Assembly: GCF_900114035.1 (NCBI RefSeq)
Contig: NZ_FORP01000020.1
Coordinates: 62,001-126,000 of the forward strand
Length of the DNA: 64,000 nucleotides
Origin: Amycolatopsis sacchari
Lineage (GTDB): Bacteria; Actinomycetota; Actinomycetes; Mycobacteriales; Pseudonocardiaceae
Reading direction: 5' to 3'
Shown piece after piece: positions 16,204-27,204 of the stretch. The notes under the pieces were generated by a model. It searched no databases. It was not told the DNA's origin and worked only from the letters and a program-made list of their open reading frames with translations. Position numbers and translations under genes: made by a program. Each line of letters opens with the position of its first letter. Position 1 is the first letter of the stretch.

Positions 16204-17176
16204 CGCGCCGGGTGCTGCCGCGCTCGATGAGCCGGGCCTCGAGCACGGTCGAGGAGGGCGGCAGCGAGGGATCGGCGATCCGCGCGAGCAGCAGCCGCGC
16301 GGCGGCGGTGCCGATGTCGTAGGCGGGCTGGGCGACGACCGTCAGCGGCGGGTCCACGAGCGTGGCCCACGGGACGTCGTCGAACGCGACCACGCCGACG
16401 TCGCGGCCGGGGCGCAGGCCCGCCTCGCCCAGCACCTCCAGCACGCCGATCGCCATCGCGCTGTTCGCCACGAGCAGCGCGTCGGGCGACTCGGCGAGCA
16501 GGGCCTCGGTGGCCTGCCTGCCGCCGGAAGCGCGGTACTCGCCCCGGCGTTCGAGGTAGCGGTCGCGGCCCGCGGCTTCGAGCGCGTCGCGGTAGCCCGC
16601 GAGGCGGTCGTCGGCCGTGCGCACGCCGGCGGGGCCGGTGACGCAGCCGATGCGCGTGTACCCGGCGCCGAGCAGGTGCTCGGTGGCCTGCCGCGCGGCG
16701 AGCCGCGAGTCCACGAGCACCTGGTCGCATTCGGTCAGCGGGCGGTCCACGGCGACGACGGGGGTGCCGCGCTGCCGGAGCCGTTCGACGCTGGAGGACG
16801 CGTCGGCGGGGGAGAGCACGACGCCCGCGACCCGTTCCTGCAACGCGACGTCGATGTACCGCAGCTCCTTTTCGGCGTTCTCGTCGGAGTTGCACAGCAC
16901 CACGGAGTACCCGGCGGTCTGCGCCACGTCCTCGACCCCGCGCGCGATCGCCGTGAAGAACGGGTTCTCCACGTCGGCGATGATCAGCGCGAGCACCGCC
17001 GTCTCCTGGCGACGCAGGTTCCGCGCCAGTCCGTTGGGGTGGTAGCCCAGCTCGTCGGCCGCCGCGCGGACCCTCGCCACCAGCGCCGGGTCCACTGTGG
17101 ACTTGCCGTTGAGCGCCCTGGACACCGTCGCCGTGGAGACGCCCGCCCTCCTGGCGACGTCGCTGATGGTCGCCAC
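16187..17176 (-). CDS. LacI-family transcriptional repressor
   Basis: 329 residues from GTG 17176, preceded by GGGAGGT; the longer upstream frame is not needed. The N-terminal HTH and hinge helix ATISDVARRAGVSTATVSRALNGK are classic, followed by a periplasmic-binding-like effector domain (LALIIADVENPFFTAIARG, GVVAFDDVPWATLVDPPLTVV). It sits between the transporter operon and the isomerase-kinase operon, both of which have a GTAATCGATT operator just after their -10. It most likely represses both until the sugar or a phosphorylated derivative binds. Confidence 0.95.
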   Translation of the reverse strand: MATISDVARRAGVSTATVSRALNGKSTVDPALVARVRAAADELGYHPNGLARNLRRQETAVLALIIADVENPFFTAIARGVEDVAQTAGYSVVLCNSDENAEKELRYIDVALQERVAGVVLSPADASSSVERLRQRGTPVVAVDRPLTECDQVLVDSRLAARQATEHLLGAGYTRIGCVTGPAGVRTADDRLAGYRDALEAAGRDRYLERRGEYRASGGRQATEALLAESPDALLVANSAMAIGVLEVLGEAGLRPGRDVGVVAFDDVPWATLVDPPLTVVAQPAYDIGTAAARLLLARIADPSLPPSSTVLEARLIERGSTRRVTPRR

Positions 17177-17199
17177 GGCGACCTCCCTTCCCGGCACCC

Positions 17200-17247
17200 T
17201 TGACAGTGCCGTCCGTCGAAGCATAGCGTCCCGAGTAATCGATTACC
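17200..17247 (+). promoter_or_regulatory. Promoter and LacI-type operator of the isomerase-kinase operon
   Basis: TTGACA (17200-17205), 18-base spacer, TAGCGT (17224-17229), then the perfect palindrome core GTAATCGATTACC (17235-17247). It lies 16 bases before the isomerase GTG and upstream of the divergent lacI, so it may also autoregulate lacI. Same geometry as 12545-12591. Confidence 0.78.
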
Positions 17248-17263
17248 CGCACTAGGAGGCATT

Positions 17264-18679
17264 GTGGCCCGCATCGGCGTCGTCAGTATTTCCGATGGGC
17301 GTGACCATGTGCACGCCCGCAACGCGGGGTTCATCCAGTCCAAACAGGACGCGCTCGTCCGGTCGCTGAGCGCAGCGGGGCACGACGTGGTCGCGGGGAG
17401 CGAACTGGTCGCCACCAACACCCTCGCCACGTCCGTCGCCCGCGAGGTCGCCGCGGCCGGCGTGGACGTCACCGTGTTCTACTACGCCGTCTGGAGCTTC
17501 CCGCACTTCACGATGCTCGCCGCGGACGCCACGCGCAGCCCGCTCGTGCTCGTCGCCAGCACCGATCCGACGGAGCCGGGGCTCGTCGGCATGCTCGCCG
17601 CGGGCGGGGCGCTCGACCAGATCGGCCGCGCGCACACGCGGTTGTGGGGCGCACCGGACGACGCGGAGCTGGTCGAAAAGATCGGTGTGCAAGCGCGCGC
17701 GGCGAGCGCCGTCGCGTCGTTGCGGGGGTCGACGTTCGGCCGCTTCGGCGGGCGTCCTATGGGCATGAACACCGCCGTCGCCAACACCGACCAGTGGATG
17801 CGCCAGTTCGGGATCGACGTGGAGGAGATCGACCAGTACGAACTGGTCCTGCGCGCGGAGCGGGCCGACGCGGGCGAAGCGGCCAAGGCGCGCGAGTGGA
17901 TCGAGGCGCACGCCGCGGGCGTGCACTACGACGGCAGGAAGCTCACCCCGGAACTGCTGGAGCGGCAGATCCGCTCGTACCTGGCGATCCGCGACATCAT
18001 CGCCGAGCGGAAGCTGGACTTCTCCGGCATCAAGGGCCAGCCCGAGCTGACCGAGCACTTCGCCACGATGGACGTCACCGAAGCGTTCCTCAACGACCCG
18101 TACGACTGGAACGGTCCGAAGGACGTGCACGTCACCGCCACCGAGGCGGACATGGACGGCGCGCTGACCATGCAGCTGTTCCACCGGATCACCGGCACCC
18201 CGGTGTTGTTCGCCGACGTCCGGCACTACCACGCCGACCGCGACATCTGGGACCTGTGCAACTCCGGCCAGCACGCCACCTGGTACGCCGCCCGCAGCGA
18301 CGACCCGGCGGAAAACCTGGCGAAGGTGCACTTCTACCCCGAGGTGTTCTTCTTCCCCGCGGGCGGCGCGTCCGTCCAGCACATCGCCGCGCCGGGGCGG
18401 ATGACGCTGGGCCGGCTGACCCGCGAGGCGGGGGAGTACCGGCTTCAGCTCATGCTCGGCGAGTTCGAAAGCTACGACGACGCCACGAACACCGAGCTGA
18501 TGCGGCAGTCCACACCGGAGTGGCCGCACGCGTTCGCGCGGCTCGACGTGGCGGGGGAGCGGTTCCTGTCGGAGTTCGGGGCCAACCACATCCACGCCGT
18601 GCCCGGCGACGTCCGCGCCGAACTGCGCGCCGCCGCGGCACTGCTGGGCGTGCGGGTCGACGAGTGGTCCCGTGGCTGA
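17264..18679 (+). CDS. L-fucose/L-arabinose isomerase-family protein
   Basis: 471 residues. Family features: N-terminal RIGVVSISDGRDHVHARNAGF, the GRPMGMNT segment near residue 165, a metal-ligand region TEADMDGALTMQLFH (Glu at about 294) and NHIHAVPGD near residue 441 providing the His ligand. This fold interconverts aldoses and ketoses with a divalent metal. The start GTG 17264 has AGGAGG 4 bases upstream. It overlaps the kinase gene by 8 bases, so an isomerase-then-kinase route is clear. The exact sugar (fucose, arabinose or another) is not determined. Confidence 0.9.
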   Translation: MARIGVVSISDGRDHVHARNAGFIQSKQDALVRSLSAAGHDVVAGSELVATNTLATSVAREVAAAGVDVTVFYYAVWSFPHFTMLAADATRSPLVLVASTDPTEPGLVGMLAAGGALDQIGRAHTRLWGAPDDAELVEKIGVQARAASAVASLRGSTFGRFGGRPMGMNTAVANTDQWMRQFGIDVEEIDQYELVLRAERADAGEAAKAREWIEAHAAGVHYDGRKLTPELLERQIRSYLAIRDIIAERKLDFSGIKGQPELTEHFATMDVTEAFLNDPYDWNGPKDVHVTATEADMDGALTMQLFHRITGTPVLFADVRHYHADRDIWDLCNSGQHATWYAARSDDPAENLAKVHFYPEVFFFPAGGASVQHIAAPGRMTLGRLTREAGEYRLQLMLGEFESYDDATNTELMRQSTPEWPHAFARLDVAGERFLSEFGANHIHAVPGDVRAELRAAAALLGVRVDEWSRG

Positions 18680-20174
18680 GCGCGGCCTGCTGCTCGGGAT
18701 CGACATCGGCACGTCGAGTTCGAAGGGGGTTCTGGTCACGTCGCGCGGCGAGATCCTCGCCCGCGCTTCGCGCTCGCACGAGACGTCGTACCCGCACCCG
18801 GGCTGGGTGGAGCACGACGCGGAAACCGTGTGGTGGCAGGACTTCCTGGCACTGTGCCGGGAGCTGGTGGCGGCGGCGGACGGCAGGCCGCTGGCGGGAC
18901 TGGCCGTCAGCGGCATCGGTCCGGTGCTGCTGCCCGCCGACGCCGGCGGACGGCCGCTGCGGCCCGCGATCCTGTACGGCGTGGACACCCGCGCGCACCG
19001 GGAAATCGAGGAGCTGACCGAGGAGTTCGGCGCCGAGGCGATCCTGGAGCGGGCGGGCACGGCGTTGTCGTCGCAGGCCGTCGGGCCGAAGTGGCGGTGG
19101 CTGGCGCGGCACGAGCCCGAGGTGTTCGAGCGCGCGCGGCTGTTCCTGATGGCCAGCTCGTACCTCGTGCACCGACTCACCGGTGAGTACGTGCTGGACC
19201 ACCACTCGGCGAGCCAGTGCGACCCGATGTACGACCTGCGCGCGGGGGAGTGGGCCACGGACTGGGCCGGGCGCGTCGCACCCGGCATCGAGCTGCCGCG
19301 GCTCGTGTGGCCCACCGAGGTGGCGGGCACGGTCACCGCCGCCGCGGCCGCGGAAACCGGTCTGCCTCAAGGACTTCCGGTCACCGGCGGCACGGTCGAC
19401 GCGTGGGCGGAGGCGGCCAGCGTCGGCGTGTCCGACCCCGGCGACACGATGGTCATGTACGGCACGACGATGTTCCTCGTCCAGGTGCTCGCCGACCCGA
19501 GGCCGCACACCGGGCTGTGGACGACGTGCGGGGCGTTCCCCGGCACGTACTCGCTCGCGGCGGGCATGGCGACGTCCGGCGCGATCACCGACTGGCTGCG
19601 GAAGCTCGTCGGCGGCGACTTCGCGGAACTGGTGCGGCAGGCCGCCGCCGTGCCCGCGGGCAGCCGTGGGTTGTTGCTGCTGCCGTACTTCGCGGGCGAG
19701 CGCACCCCGCTGTTCGACCCGGACGCCCGGGGCGTGATCGCCGGGCTGACGACCGGGCACGGGCTGGGCGAGCTGTACCGGGCGGCGCTGGAGGGCATCG
19801 CGTACGGGGTGCGGCACAACCTCGAAGCGATGCACGCCTCCGGCGGCGAGGCGCGGCGTCTCGTCGCGGTCGGCGGGGGCACGCAGGGCGGGCTGTGGAC
19901 GCAGATCGTGAGCGACGTGACGGGCAGCGAGCAGCAGGTGCCCGCCGAGACGATCGGCGCGGCGTACGGCGACGCCCTGCTGGCCGCCGTCGCGACCGGC
20001 GCCGAGCCCGGCTCCTGGAACCCGGTCGCCACGACGGTGCGGCCGGATTCCACGCGTGCCGCCGTGTACGAGGAGTTCTACGCCCACTACCGGGCGCTCT
20101 ACCCGGCCACGAGGGACACCGCGCACTTCCTCGCCGCCCAGCAGCAGGCCGCCGACCGCACCGGGGCATCATGA
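18672..20174 (+). CDS. FGGY-family carbohydrate kinase
   Basis: 500 residues. ATPase-core motifs: phosphate-1 LLLGIDIGTSSSKGVLV at the N terminus, GGTVDAWAEAASVGV, and the adenosine motif LVAVGGGTQGGLWTQIVSDV near residue 400. PGWVEHDAETVWWQDF is typical of xylulokinase-like members. It should phosphorylate the ketose made by the upstream isomerase, whose gene it overlaps. No matching aldolase or epimerase lies nearby, so later steps must be encoded elsewhere. Confidence 0.92.
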   Translation: MAERGLLLGIDIGTSSSKGVLVTSRGEILARASRSHETSYPHPGWVEHDAETVWWQDFLALCRELVAAADGRPLAGLAVSGIGPVLLPADAGGRPLRPAILYGVDTRAHREIEELTEEFGAEAILERAGTALSSQAVGPKWRWLARHEPEVFERARLFLMASSYLVHRLTGEYVLDHHSASQCDPMYDLRAGEWATDWAGRVAPGIELPRLVWPTEVAGTVTAAAAAETGLPQGLPVTGGTVDAWAEAASVGVSDPGDTMVMYGTTMFLVQVLADPRPHTGLWTTCGAFPGTYSLAAGMATSGAITDWLRKLVGGDFAELVRQAAAVPAGSRGLLLLPYFAGERTPLFDPDARGVIAGLTTGHGLGELYRAALEGIAYGVRHNLEAMHASGGEARRLVAVGGGTQGGLWTQIVSDVTGSEQQVPAETIGAAYGDALLAAVATGAEPGSWNPVATTVRPDSTRAAVYEEFYAHYRALYPATRDTAHFLAAQQQAADRTGAS

Positions 20175-20211
20175 AGGGCTCTTGATCCCCGACGCGGAGG
20201 AGGTGGTCGCG

Positions 20212-20964
20212 GTGTCGTTCGGCGAGCCGATGGGCCAGGGCTGGACGCAGATCTGGGAACTGCTGCTCGCGCTGCTGCTGTGCTCGCTGATCGGGCTCGA
20301 ACGCGAGCTCAAGCAGAAGAGCGCGGGGCTGCGGACGCACACGCTCGTCGGCGTCGGCGCGGCGCTGTTCCTGCTGGTCAGCAAGTACGGTTTCACCGAC
20401 GTGCTGGCGGAGGGCCGGATCGTGCTGGACCCGTCACGGGTCGCGGCGCAGATCGTGTCCGGGATCGGGTTCATCGGCGGCGGGCTGATCTTCGTCCGCC
20501 GCGACGTCGTGCGTGGTCTCACCACCGCGGCCGTGGTGTGGATGAGCGTCGCGGTGGGCTGCGCGTGTGCGGCGGGCCTGCCGGTGCTCGCGACCGTGGT
20601 GACCGCGGCGCACTTCCTCGTCGTGTACGGCTACCCGCCGCTGATCCGGCTCGCGACGCGCCGCAGGCCCGCGACGTCCGTGGTGCGCGTCACCTACCGT
20701 GACGGCGAAGGGGTGCTGCGGAAGGTCCTGGAGCTGGCCACACGATCGGGTTACGCGGTGGAACACGCCGTGACCGAGCAGCGGAGCCTGGAACGCGAGG
20801 AGGAGGACGAGCACGGCCGCACTATGGTGCAGGCCCGCCACCTCATCGACCTGCGGATGCGCCTGGTCGGGCCGCGGAACGTGAACGAGCTGCTGGCCGT
20901 GCTGGCCGACCAGCCGGGCGTCGTCGGCGTGGAGACCGGCGATATCGATGATCGAAGTGAGTGA
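20212..20964 (+). CDS. MgtC/SapB-family membrane protein
   Basis: 250 residues from GTG 20212, with GAGGAGG 8 bases upstream. MgtC signatures are LLLCSLIGLERELKQKSAGLRTHTLVGVGAALF and IVSGIGFIGGGLIFVRRDVVRGLTTAAVVW; four to five membrane spans. The C-terminal ~90 residues form an ACT-like cytoplasmic domain (VVRVTYRDGEGVLRKVLE to GVVGVETGD). MgtC proteins are linked to survival in low Mg2+ and to control of the F-type ATP synthase. It follows the kinase by 37 bases but is functionally unrelated. Confidence 0.93.
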   Translation: MSFGEPMGQGWTQIWELLLALLLCSLIGLERELKQKSAGLRTHTLVGVGAALFLLVSKYGFTDVLAEGRIVLDPSRVAAQIVSGIGFIGGGLIFVRRDVVRGLTTAAVVWMSVAVGCACAAGLPVLATVVTAAHFLVVYGYPPLIRLATRRRPATSVVRVTYRDGEGVLRKVLELATRSGYAVEHAVTEQRSLEREEEDEHGRTMVQARHLIDLRMRLVGPRNVNELLAVLADQPGVVGVETGDIDDRSE

Positions 20965-21091
20965 TCAGCTCCCTACCCCGTCCGAGTGAAAGAAGTTGGC
21001 ACGGCGTCAGCACGGTAACGATTCGTGCTCTTCTCCCGAGTAGTAGTTGACGCGCTCGGCGGAAGCGCGATGAGTCGGAAGAAGACCTGCC

Positions 21092-21562
21092 ATGGGTGTA
21101 GTCCCCGCGGTAGGCCCCGCGCCAAGGCGGAGGCTCCGGTCCGGAACGGTCGTGCTGCTGGCCGGGCTCGGTGCGGTGCTGGCGATCGGGGTGGTTTCGG
21201 TGCTGGTCGCCGTGCAGCGCGCGGACGGCCCGGCACCGGCGACGCTGAACGGCGTCAACGTCCCGGCCGCGCCGCCGCCCCCCGTCGTGACGCACGTGAT
21301 CACCTACGAGCTGTCCGGGACGGGCACGGCCCGCAACGTCACCTACGTGGGCAAGGGCGCGGCCATCGAGCAGGTCGCGCAGGCGGGGGCGCCGTGGAGC
21401 GTCACCGTCGAGGGCAGCGCCGCGCGGTACGTCAGCCTGACCGCCCAGCACGCCGGCGAGGGCACCCTGACGTGCCACATCCTCGTCGACGGGGTGGCGG
21501 TCAGCTCGTCGACCGTGAGCACCCCGGAGGCCATGCTCCGCTGCTCGAAATCCCTGGACTGA
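21092..21562 (+). CDS. MmpS-like membrane-anchored protein
   Basis: 156 residues: a short basic cytoplasmic tail, one membrane anchor (TVVLLAGLGAVLAIGVVSVLVAV) and an extracytoplasmic beta-domain with THVITYELSGTGTARNVTYVG and TLTCHILVDGVAVSSSTVSTPEAMLRCS. This matches the MmpS transport-accessory family, including the conserved cysteine pair. MmpS proteins normally serve an MmpL lipid exporter, but no mmpL is adjacent, so the partner is unknown. Confidence 0.85.
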   Translation: MGVVPAVGPAPRRRLRSGTVVLLAGLGAVLAIGVVSVLVAVQRADGPAPATLNGVNVPAAPPPPVVTHVITYELSGTGTARNVTYVGKGAAIEQVAQAGAPWSVTVEGSAARYVSLTAQHAGEGTLTCHILVDGVAVSSSTVSTPEAMLRCSKSLD

Positions 21563-22651
21563 GAGGGCGGCGGCGCGGGCGGCGGCCCTGATCTGATCGG
21601 CGTGGCTTCGGGGGCGGAACGCCGGGAGTGCGGCCGACCGCTCGACGGCTCACCCACCGCACCCCGCTCGCTGCGGCAGTCGGTGGCTTCCGCCGCCCGC
21701 GGGGGCCCGCCTCCCGAGGCCACCAGCCTCGCCACTCATCCCGGTGCTCGGCTTCCGCCGCCCCGCGATCGCCGGCCCGCCGCTCGTCTCGGCGGTCGGC
21801 GCCTCGCCGCCTTCCCGCCGACGGCGCCTCGCGATCGCCAGCCCGCCGCTCGTCTCGGCGGTCGGCGCCCCGCCGCCTTCCCGCCGACGGCGCCTCGCCG
21901 CCTTCCCGCCGACGGCGCCTCGGCCGTTCCGTCGTGATGGTCTGGCGGCTTTCCGCCTTCCGCCGGAGGTGTGGCCTTCCGAGGCCACCGGCGCTCGGCT
22001 TCCGCCGCCCGCTGGCAGCCTTGCCACCTGCGGCCTCCTGCGCCGTTCCGCCACGGCCCCGCCTGCGCCGTCCGCCGTCGTAGTCGGCGCCTTCCGGTCG
22101 CTCGCTGGCGGCCCCACCCGCCGCTGGTCTCGGCACTCGGCGGCTGCCCACCGCTCGCTGGCGGCCTCGTCACTTGTGGCGCCCACCTGCGCTACCAACC
22201 CCGCCGCTCATCCTGGCGCTCGGCGGCTTCCCGCCACCGTGGGTCCCGCCGTCGCGGCAGCTTCCCGCCGCCTGCGGCCCCCGCCTGCACCGTCCGCCTC
22301 CGCCTGCACCGTCCGCCTCCGCGGTCGGCGCCGTCCGCCCGGTCGCTCGCTGGCGGCCCCGGCCCCGCCGCTGGTCTCGGTCCTCGGCAGCTTCCCGCCG
22401 CCTGCGGCCCTCACCTGCGCCGTCGGCCGCCGTAGTCAGCGCCTTCCGGCCGCTCGCTGGCGGTCCCACCCCCGCCGCTCATCCTGGCGCTCGGCGGCCC
22501 CACCACCGCCGCTGGTCTCGGCGCTCGGCGGCTACCCGCCGCCGCGGGCAGCCTCGCCACCTGCGGCCCCCACCCCCCCTCGGCGCCTCCCCACCACCCC
22601 CCACCGCCGCTCCAACCCCCCCGGACCGGAGTTCATGGCACGATCACCCCC
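21563..22651. repeat. 1.1-kb repetitive GC-rich spacer with no credible gene
   Basis: Long open frames exist on both strands, but all read as Pro/Arg/Ala-rich shadows and none has a ribosome site or recognisable domain. The spacer consists of degenerate blocks built on words such as CCGCTGGTCTCGGCGCTCGG and TTCCCGCCGCCTGCGGCC, repeated many times between 22110 and 22560. The first third contains a clear 66-bp tandem duplication. It separates mmpS from the FetB-like gene. Confidence 0.65.
21767..21923. repeat. 66-bp tandem duplication with partial third unit
   Basis: Units 21767-21832 and 21833-21898, each beginning GATCGCC and ending GACGGCGCCTCGC, differ at two positions. A third partial unit (CCTTCCCGCCGACGGCGCCTCG) follows to about 21923. 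The near-identity indicates a recent slippage or duplication event in non-coding DNA. Confidence 0.85.
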
Positions 22652-23395
22652 GTGACGGGTGGGATGATCGTCCTCGGCCCGCTGTTCGCCGTTGTGCTGG
22701 TGGCGCTCACCGCGCTGGGCGCGGTCGTGCTGTGGCTGGGCGAGCTGGGGCCCGCGCGGGCCGTGGTCACCGCCGCGGTGCGGGCCGTCGTGCAGCTGGC
22801 CGCGGTGTCCCTGGTGATCACCGCCATCCTGCGGGCCGGGTGGCTCACCGCCTTGTTCGTGCTGCTGATGTTCGCCGTCGCCGCGGTCACCTCCGCCCGC
22901 CGCATCGGCGTGCCGCGTGCCGTGCCCGCCGTCGCCGCGGCGATCGGCGCCGGGGTGCTGCCCGTGCTGGCGCTCGTGCTGGTCACCGGCGTCGTGCCGT
23001 GGCGGACGATCGCGGTCGTGCCGATCGCGGGCATCGTGATCGGCGGCGCGATGTCGGCGACCTCGCAGGCGGCCCGCCGCGCCCTCGACGAGCTGAAGAC
23101 GCGGCACGGCGAGTACGAGGCGGCGCTGGCCCTCGGCTTCCTGCCACGGGCCGCCGCACTGGAGATCTGCCGCCCGTCCGCTGGGCAGGCCCTGATCCCC
23201 GCGCTGGACCAGACCCGCACCGTCGGCCTGGTGACGTTGCCGGGCGCCTACGTCGGCGTGCTGCTGGGGGGCGCCAGCCCGCTGCAGGCCGGCGTCACGC
23301 AGGTGCTCGTGCTCGTCGGCCTGCTCGCGGCCGAGGCGGTCGCGGTGCTGGTGGCGGTGCAGCTCGTGGCGGCGGGATCGATCGCGCGGTCCTAG
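22652..23395 (+). CDS. FetB/UPF0014-family ABC permease
   Basis: 247 residues, about seven membrane spans. AAVRAVVQLAAVSLVITAIL, the mid-protein GGAMSATSQAARRALDEL and TVGLVTLPGAYVGVLLGGASPLQAGVTQ are diagnostic of the FetB (YbbM) family, the permease of the iron-export FetAB transporter in E. coli. The usual ATPase partner FetA is not adjacent, so the gene is an orphan or its partner lies elsewhere. Start GTG 22652; ATG 22664 is an alternative. Confidence 0.88.
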   Translation: MTGGMIVLGPLFAVVLVALTALGAVVLWLGELGPARAVVTAAVRAVVQLAAVSLVITAILRAGWLTALFVLLMFAVAAVTSARRIGVPRAVPAVAAAIGAGVLPVLALVLVTGVVPWRTIAVVPIAGIVIGGAMSATSQAARRALDELKTRHGEYEAALALGFLPRAAALEICRPSAGQALIPALDQTRTVGLVTLPGAYVGVLLGGASPLQAGVTQVLVLVGLLAAEAVAVLVAVQLVAAGSIARS

Positions 23396-23404
23396 GTTGG
23401 GGGC

Positions 23405-23911
23405 ATGACACTCGCCGATCTCGTGATCGATGGTTTCGACCGCGTCCAGCAGGTGGTGCACGGCGCGGTCAAGGGACTGACCGACGACCAGCTGGCCACC
23501 CCGCCCGCGGAGGGCGCCAACACGATCGCCTGGCTCGTCTGGCACCTGACCCGCGTGCAGGACGACCACCTCGCCGACCTGGAGGACGCCGACCAGGTGT
23601 GGACCTCCCAGGGCTGGCACGAACGCTTCGATCTCCCGTTCAGCCCCGGCGCCACCGGCTACGGCCAGAGCGCGGAGGACGTCGCCGCGGTGCGGGCGTC
23701 CGCGGACCTGCTGACCGGCTACCACGACGCCGTGCACGACCAGACCGTGGCGTGGCTCGCCGGGCTGGAGGAGTCCCAGCTGGACCGCATCGTCGACGAG
23801 AACTGGGACCCGCCGGTGAGCCTCGGGGTGCGGCTGGTCAGCGTCCTGTCCGACGACCTCCAGCACGCCGGCCAGGCCGCTTACGTCAGGGGAATCCTGC
23901 TGCGGCGATGA
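23405..23911 (+). CDS. DinB-fold mycothiol-transferase-like protein
   Basis: 168 residues. NTIAWLVWHLTRVQDDHLADL and DDLQHAGQAAYVRGIL supply the three-His metal site of the DinB_2/DUF664 family (bacillithiol/mycothiol S-transferases), with a four-helix-bundle pattern throughout. TAGGTT ends 6 bases before ATG 23405 and starts two bases before the stop of the FetB gene, so the gene probably has its own leaderless promoter. Substrate unknown. Confidence 0.88.
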   Translation: MTLADLVIDGFDRVQQVVHGAVKGLTDDQLATPPAEGANTIAWLVWHLTRVQDDHLADLEDADQVWTSQGWHERFDLPFSPGATGYGQSAEDVAAVRASADLLTGYHDAVHDQTVAWLAGLEESQLDRIVDENWDPPVSLGVRLVSVLSDDLQHAGQAAYVRGILLRR

Positions 23912-23941
23912 GTTTCCCGCGCCGCCGCGGTCTGCACTGGC

Positions 23942-24691
23942 ATGGGTGACTACGCGACCGTCAACGGGCAGCAGCTGTACTACGAGGTGCACGGGGAGGG
24001 CAGGCCCGTCGTGCTGCTGCACGGGGGTCTGCTCACCTTCGAGTCCTCCTTCGGCCCGCTCCTGCCCCGCCTCACGAAGAGCCGGCAGGTCATCGGCGTC
24101 GAGCTGCAAGGCCACGGCCACACGCCGGACACCGACCGCCCGCCGTCCCTGCCCGCCTTCGCCGACGACGTCGCCGGGCTGCTCGACCACCTCGGCCTGG
24201 CGCGGGCGGACCTGTTCGGGTTCAGCCTCGGCGGCCTCGTCGCCCTGCAGCTGGCGGTGTCCCGGCCGGAACGCGTGGACCGGCTGGTGCTCGCGTCGGC
24301 GCACTACCGGCCCGACGGCTACCACGACGAAATCCGAGACCCCGCGTTGCAGGCGAACTCCACCCGCATGCCGACAGCGGACGACTTCCGGGACATGGTG
24401 ACGGCCTACCAGCAGGTCGCGCCCGACCCGTCGCGGTTCGACGCGGTCGCCGTGAAGACGTCCGCACTGGTGGGGGCCTTCACCGGCTGGTCGCCCGAGC
24501 AGCTGCGGGGACTGCGGGCACCCACGTTGCTCGTCTTCGGTGACCACGACTTCGTGCGCCTCGAGCACGCCACCGAGATGGCGGGCCTCATCCCGGAGGC
24601 GCACTTGGCGATCCTGCCCCACACGACGCACACGCAGGTCCTTCGGCGGACGGACCTCGTCGCGCCGATGGTGGAGTCCTTCCTGGACTGA
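23942..24691 (+). CDS. Alpha/beta hydrolase
   Basis: 249 residues, cytoplasmic. Oxyanion region PVVLLHGGLLTFESSF, nucleophile elbow GFSLGGLVAL (Ser near residue 98), acid in FGDHDFVR and His in LPHTTHTQV. This is a compact canonical fold of the kind acting as esterase, lactonase or dehalogenase; the substrate cannot be told. A 10-bp hairpin 17 bases after the stop probably terminates the transcript before the geosmin synthase gene. Confidence 0.92.
   Translation: MGDYATVNGQQLYYEVHGEGRPVVLLHGGLLTFESSFGPLLPRLTKSRQVIGVELQGHGHTPDTDRPPSLPAFADDVAGLLDHLGLARADLFGFSLGGLVALQLAVSRPERVDRLVLASAHYRPDGYHDEIRDPALQANSTRMPTADDFRDMVTAYQQVAPDPSRFDAVAVKTSALVGAFTGWSPEQLRGLRAPTLLVFGDHDFVRLEHATEMAGLIPEAHLAILPHTTHTQVLRRTDLVAPMVESFLD

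Positions 24692-27204
<2,513 letters not shown>

Noticed and set aside
21744-22655. Pro/Arg-rich open frame of 303 codons with recurring PPLVSALGG-like phrases
   Set aside because: The phrases come from DNA repeats read in several frames and on both strands; no ribosome site, no domain, no single preferred frame.
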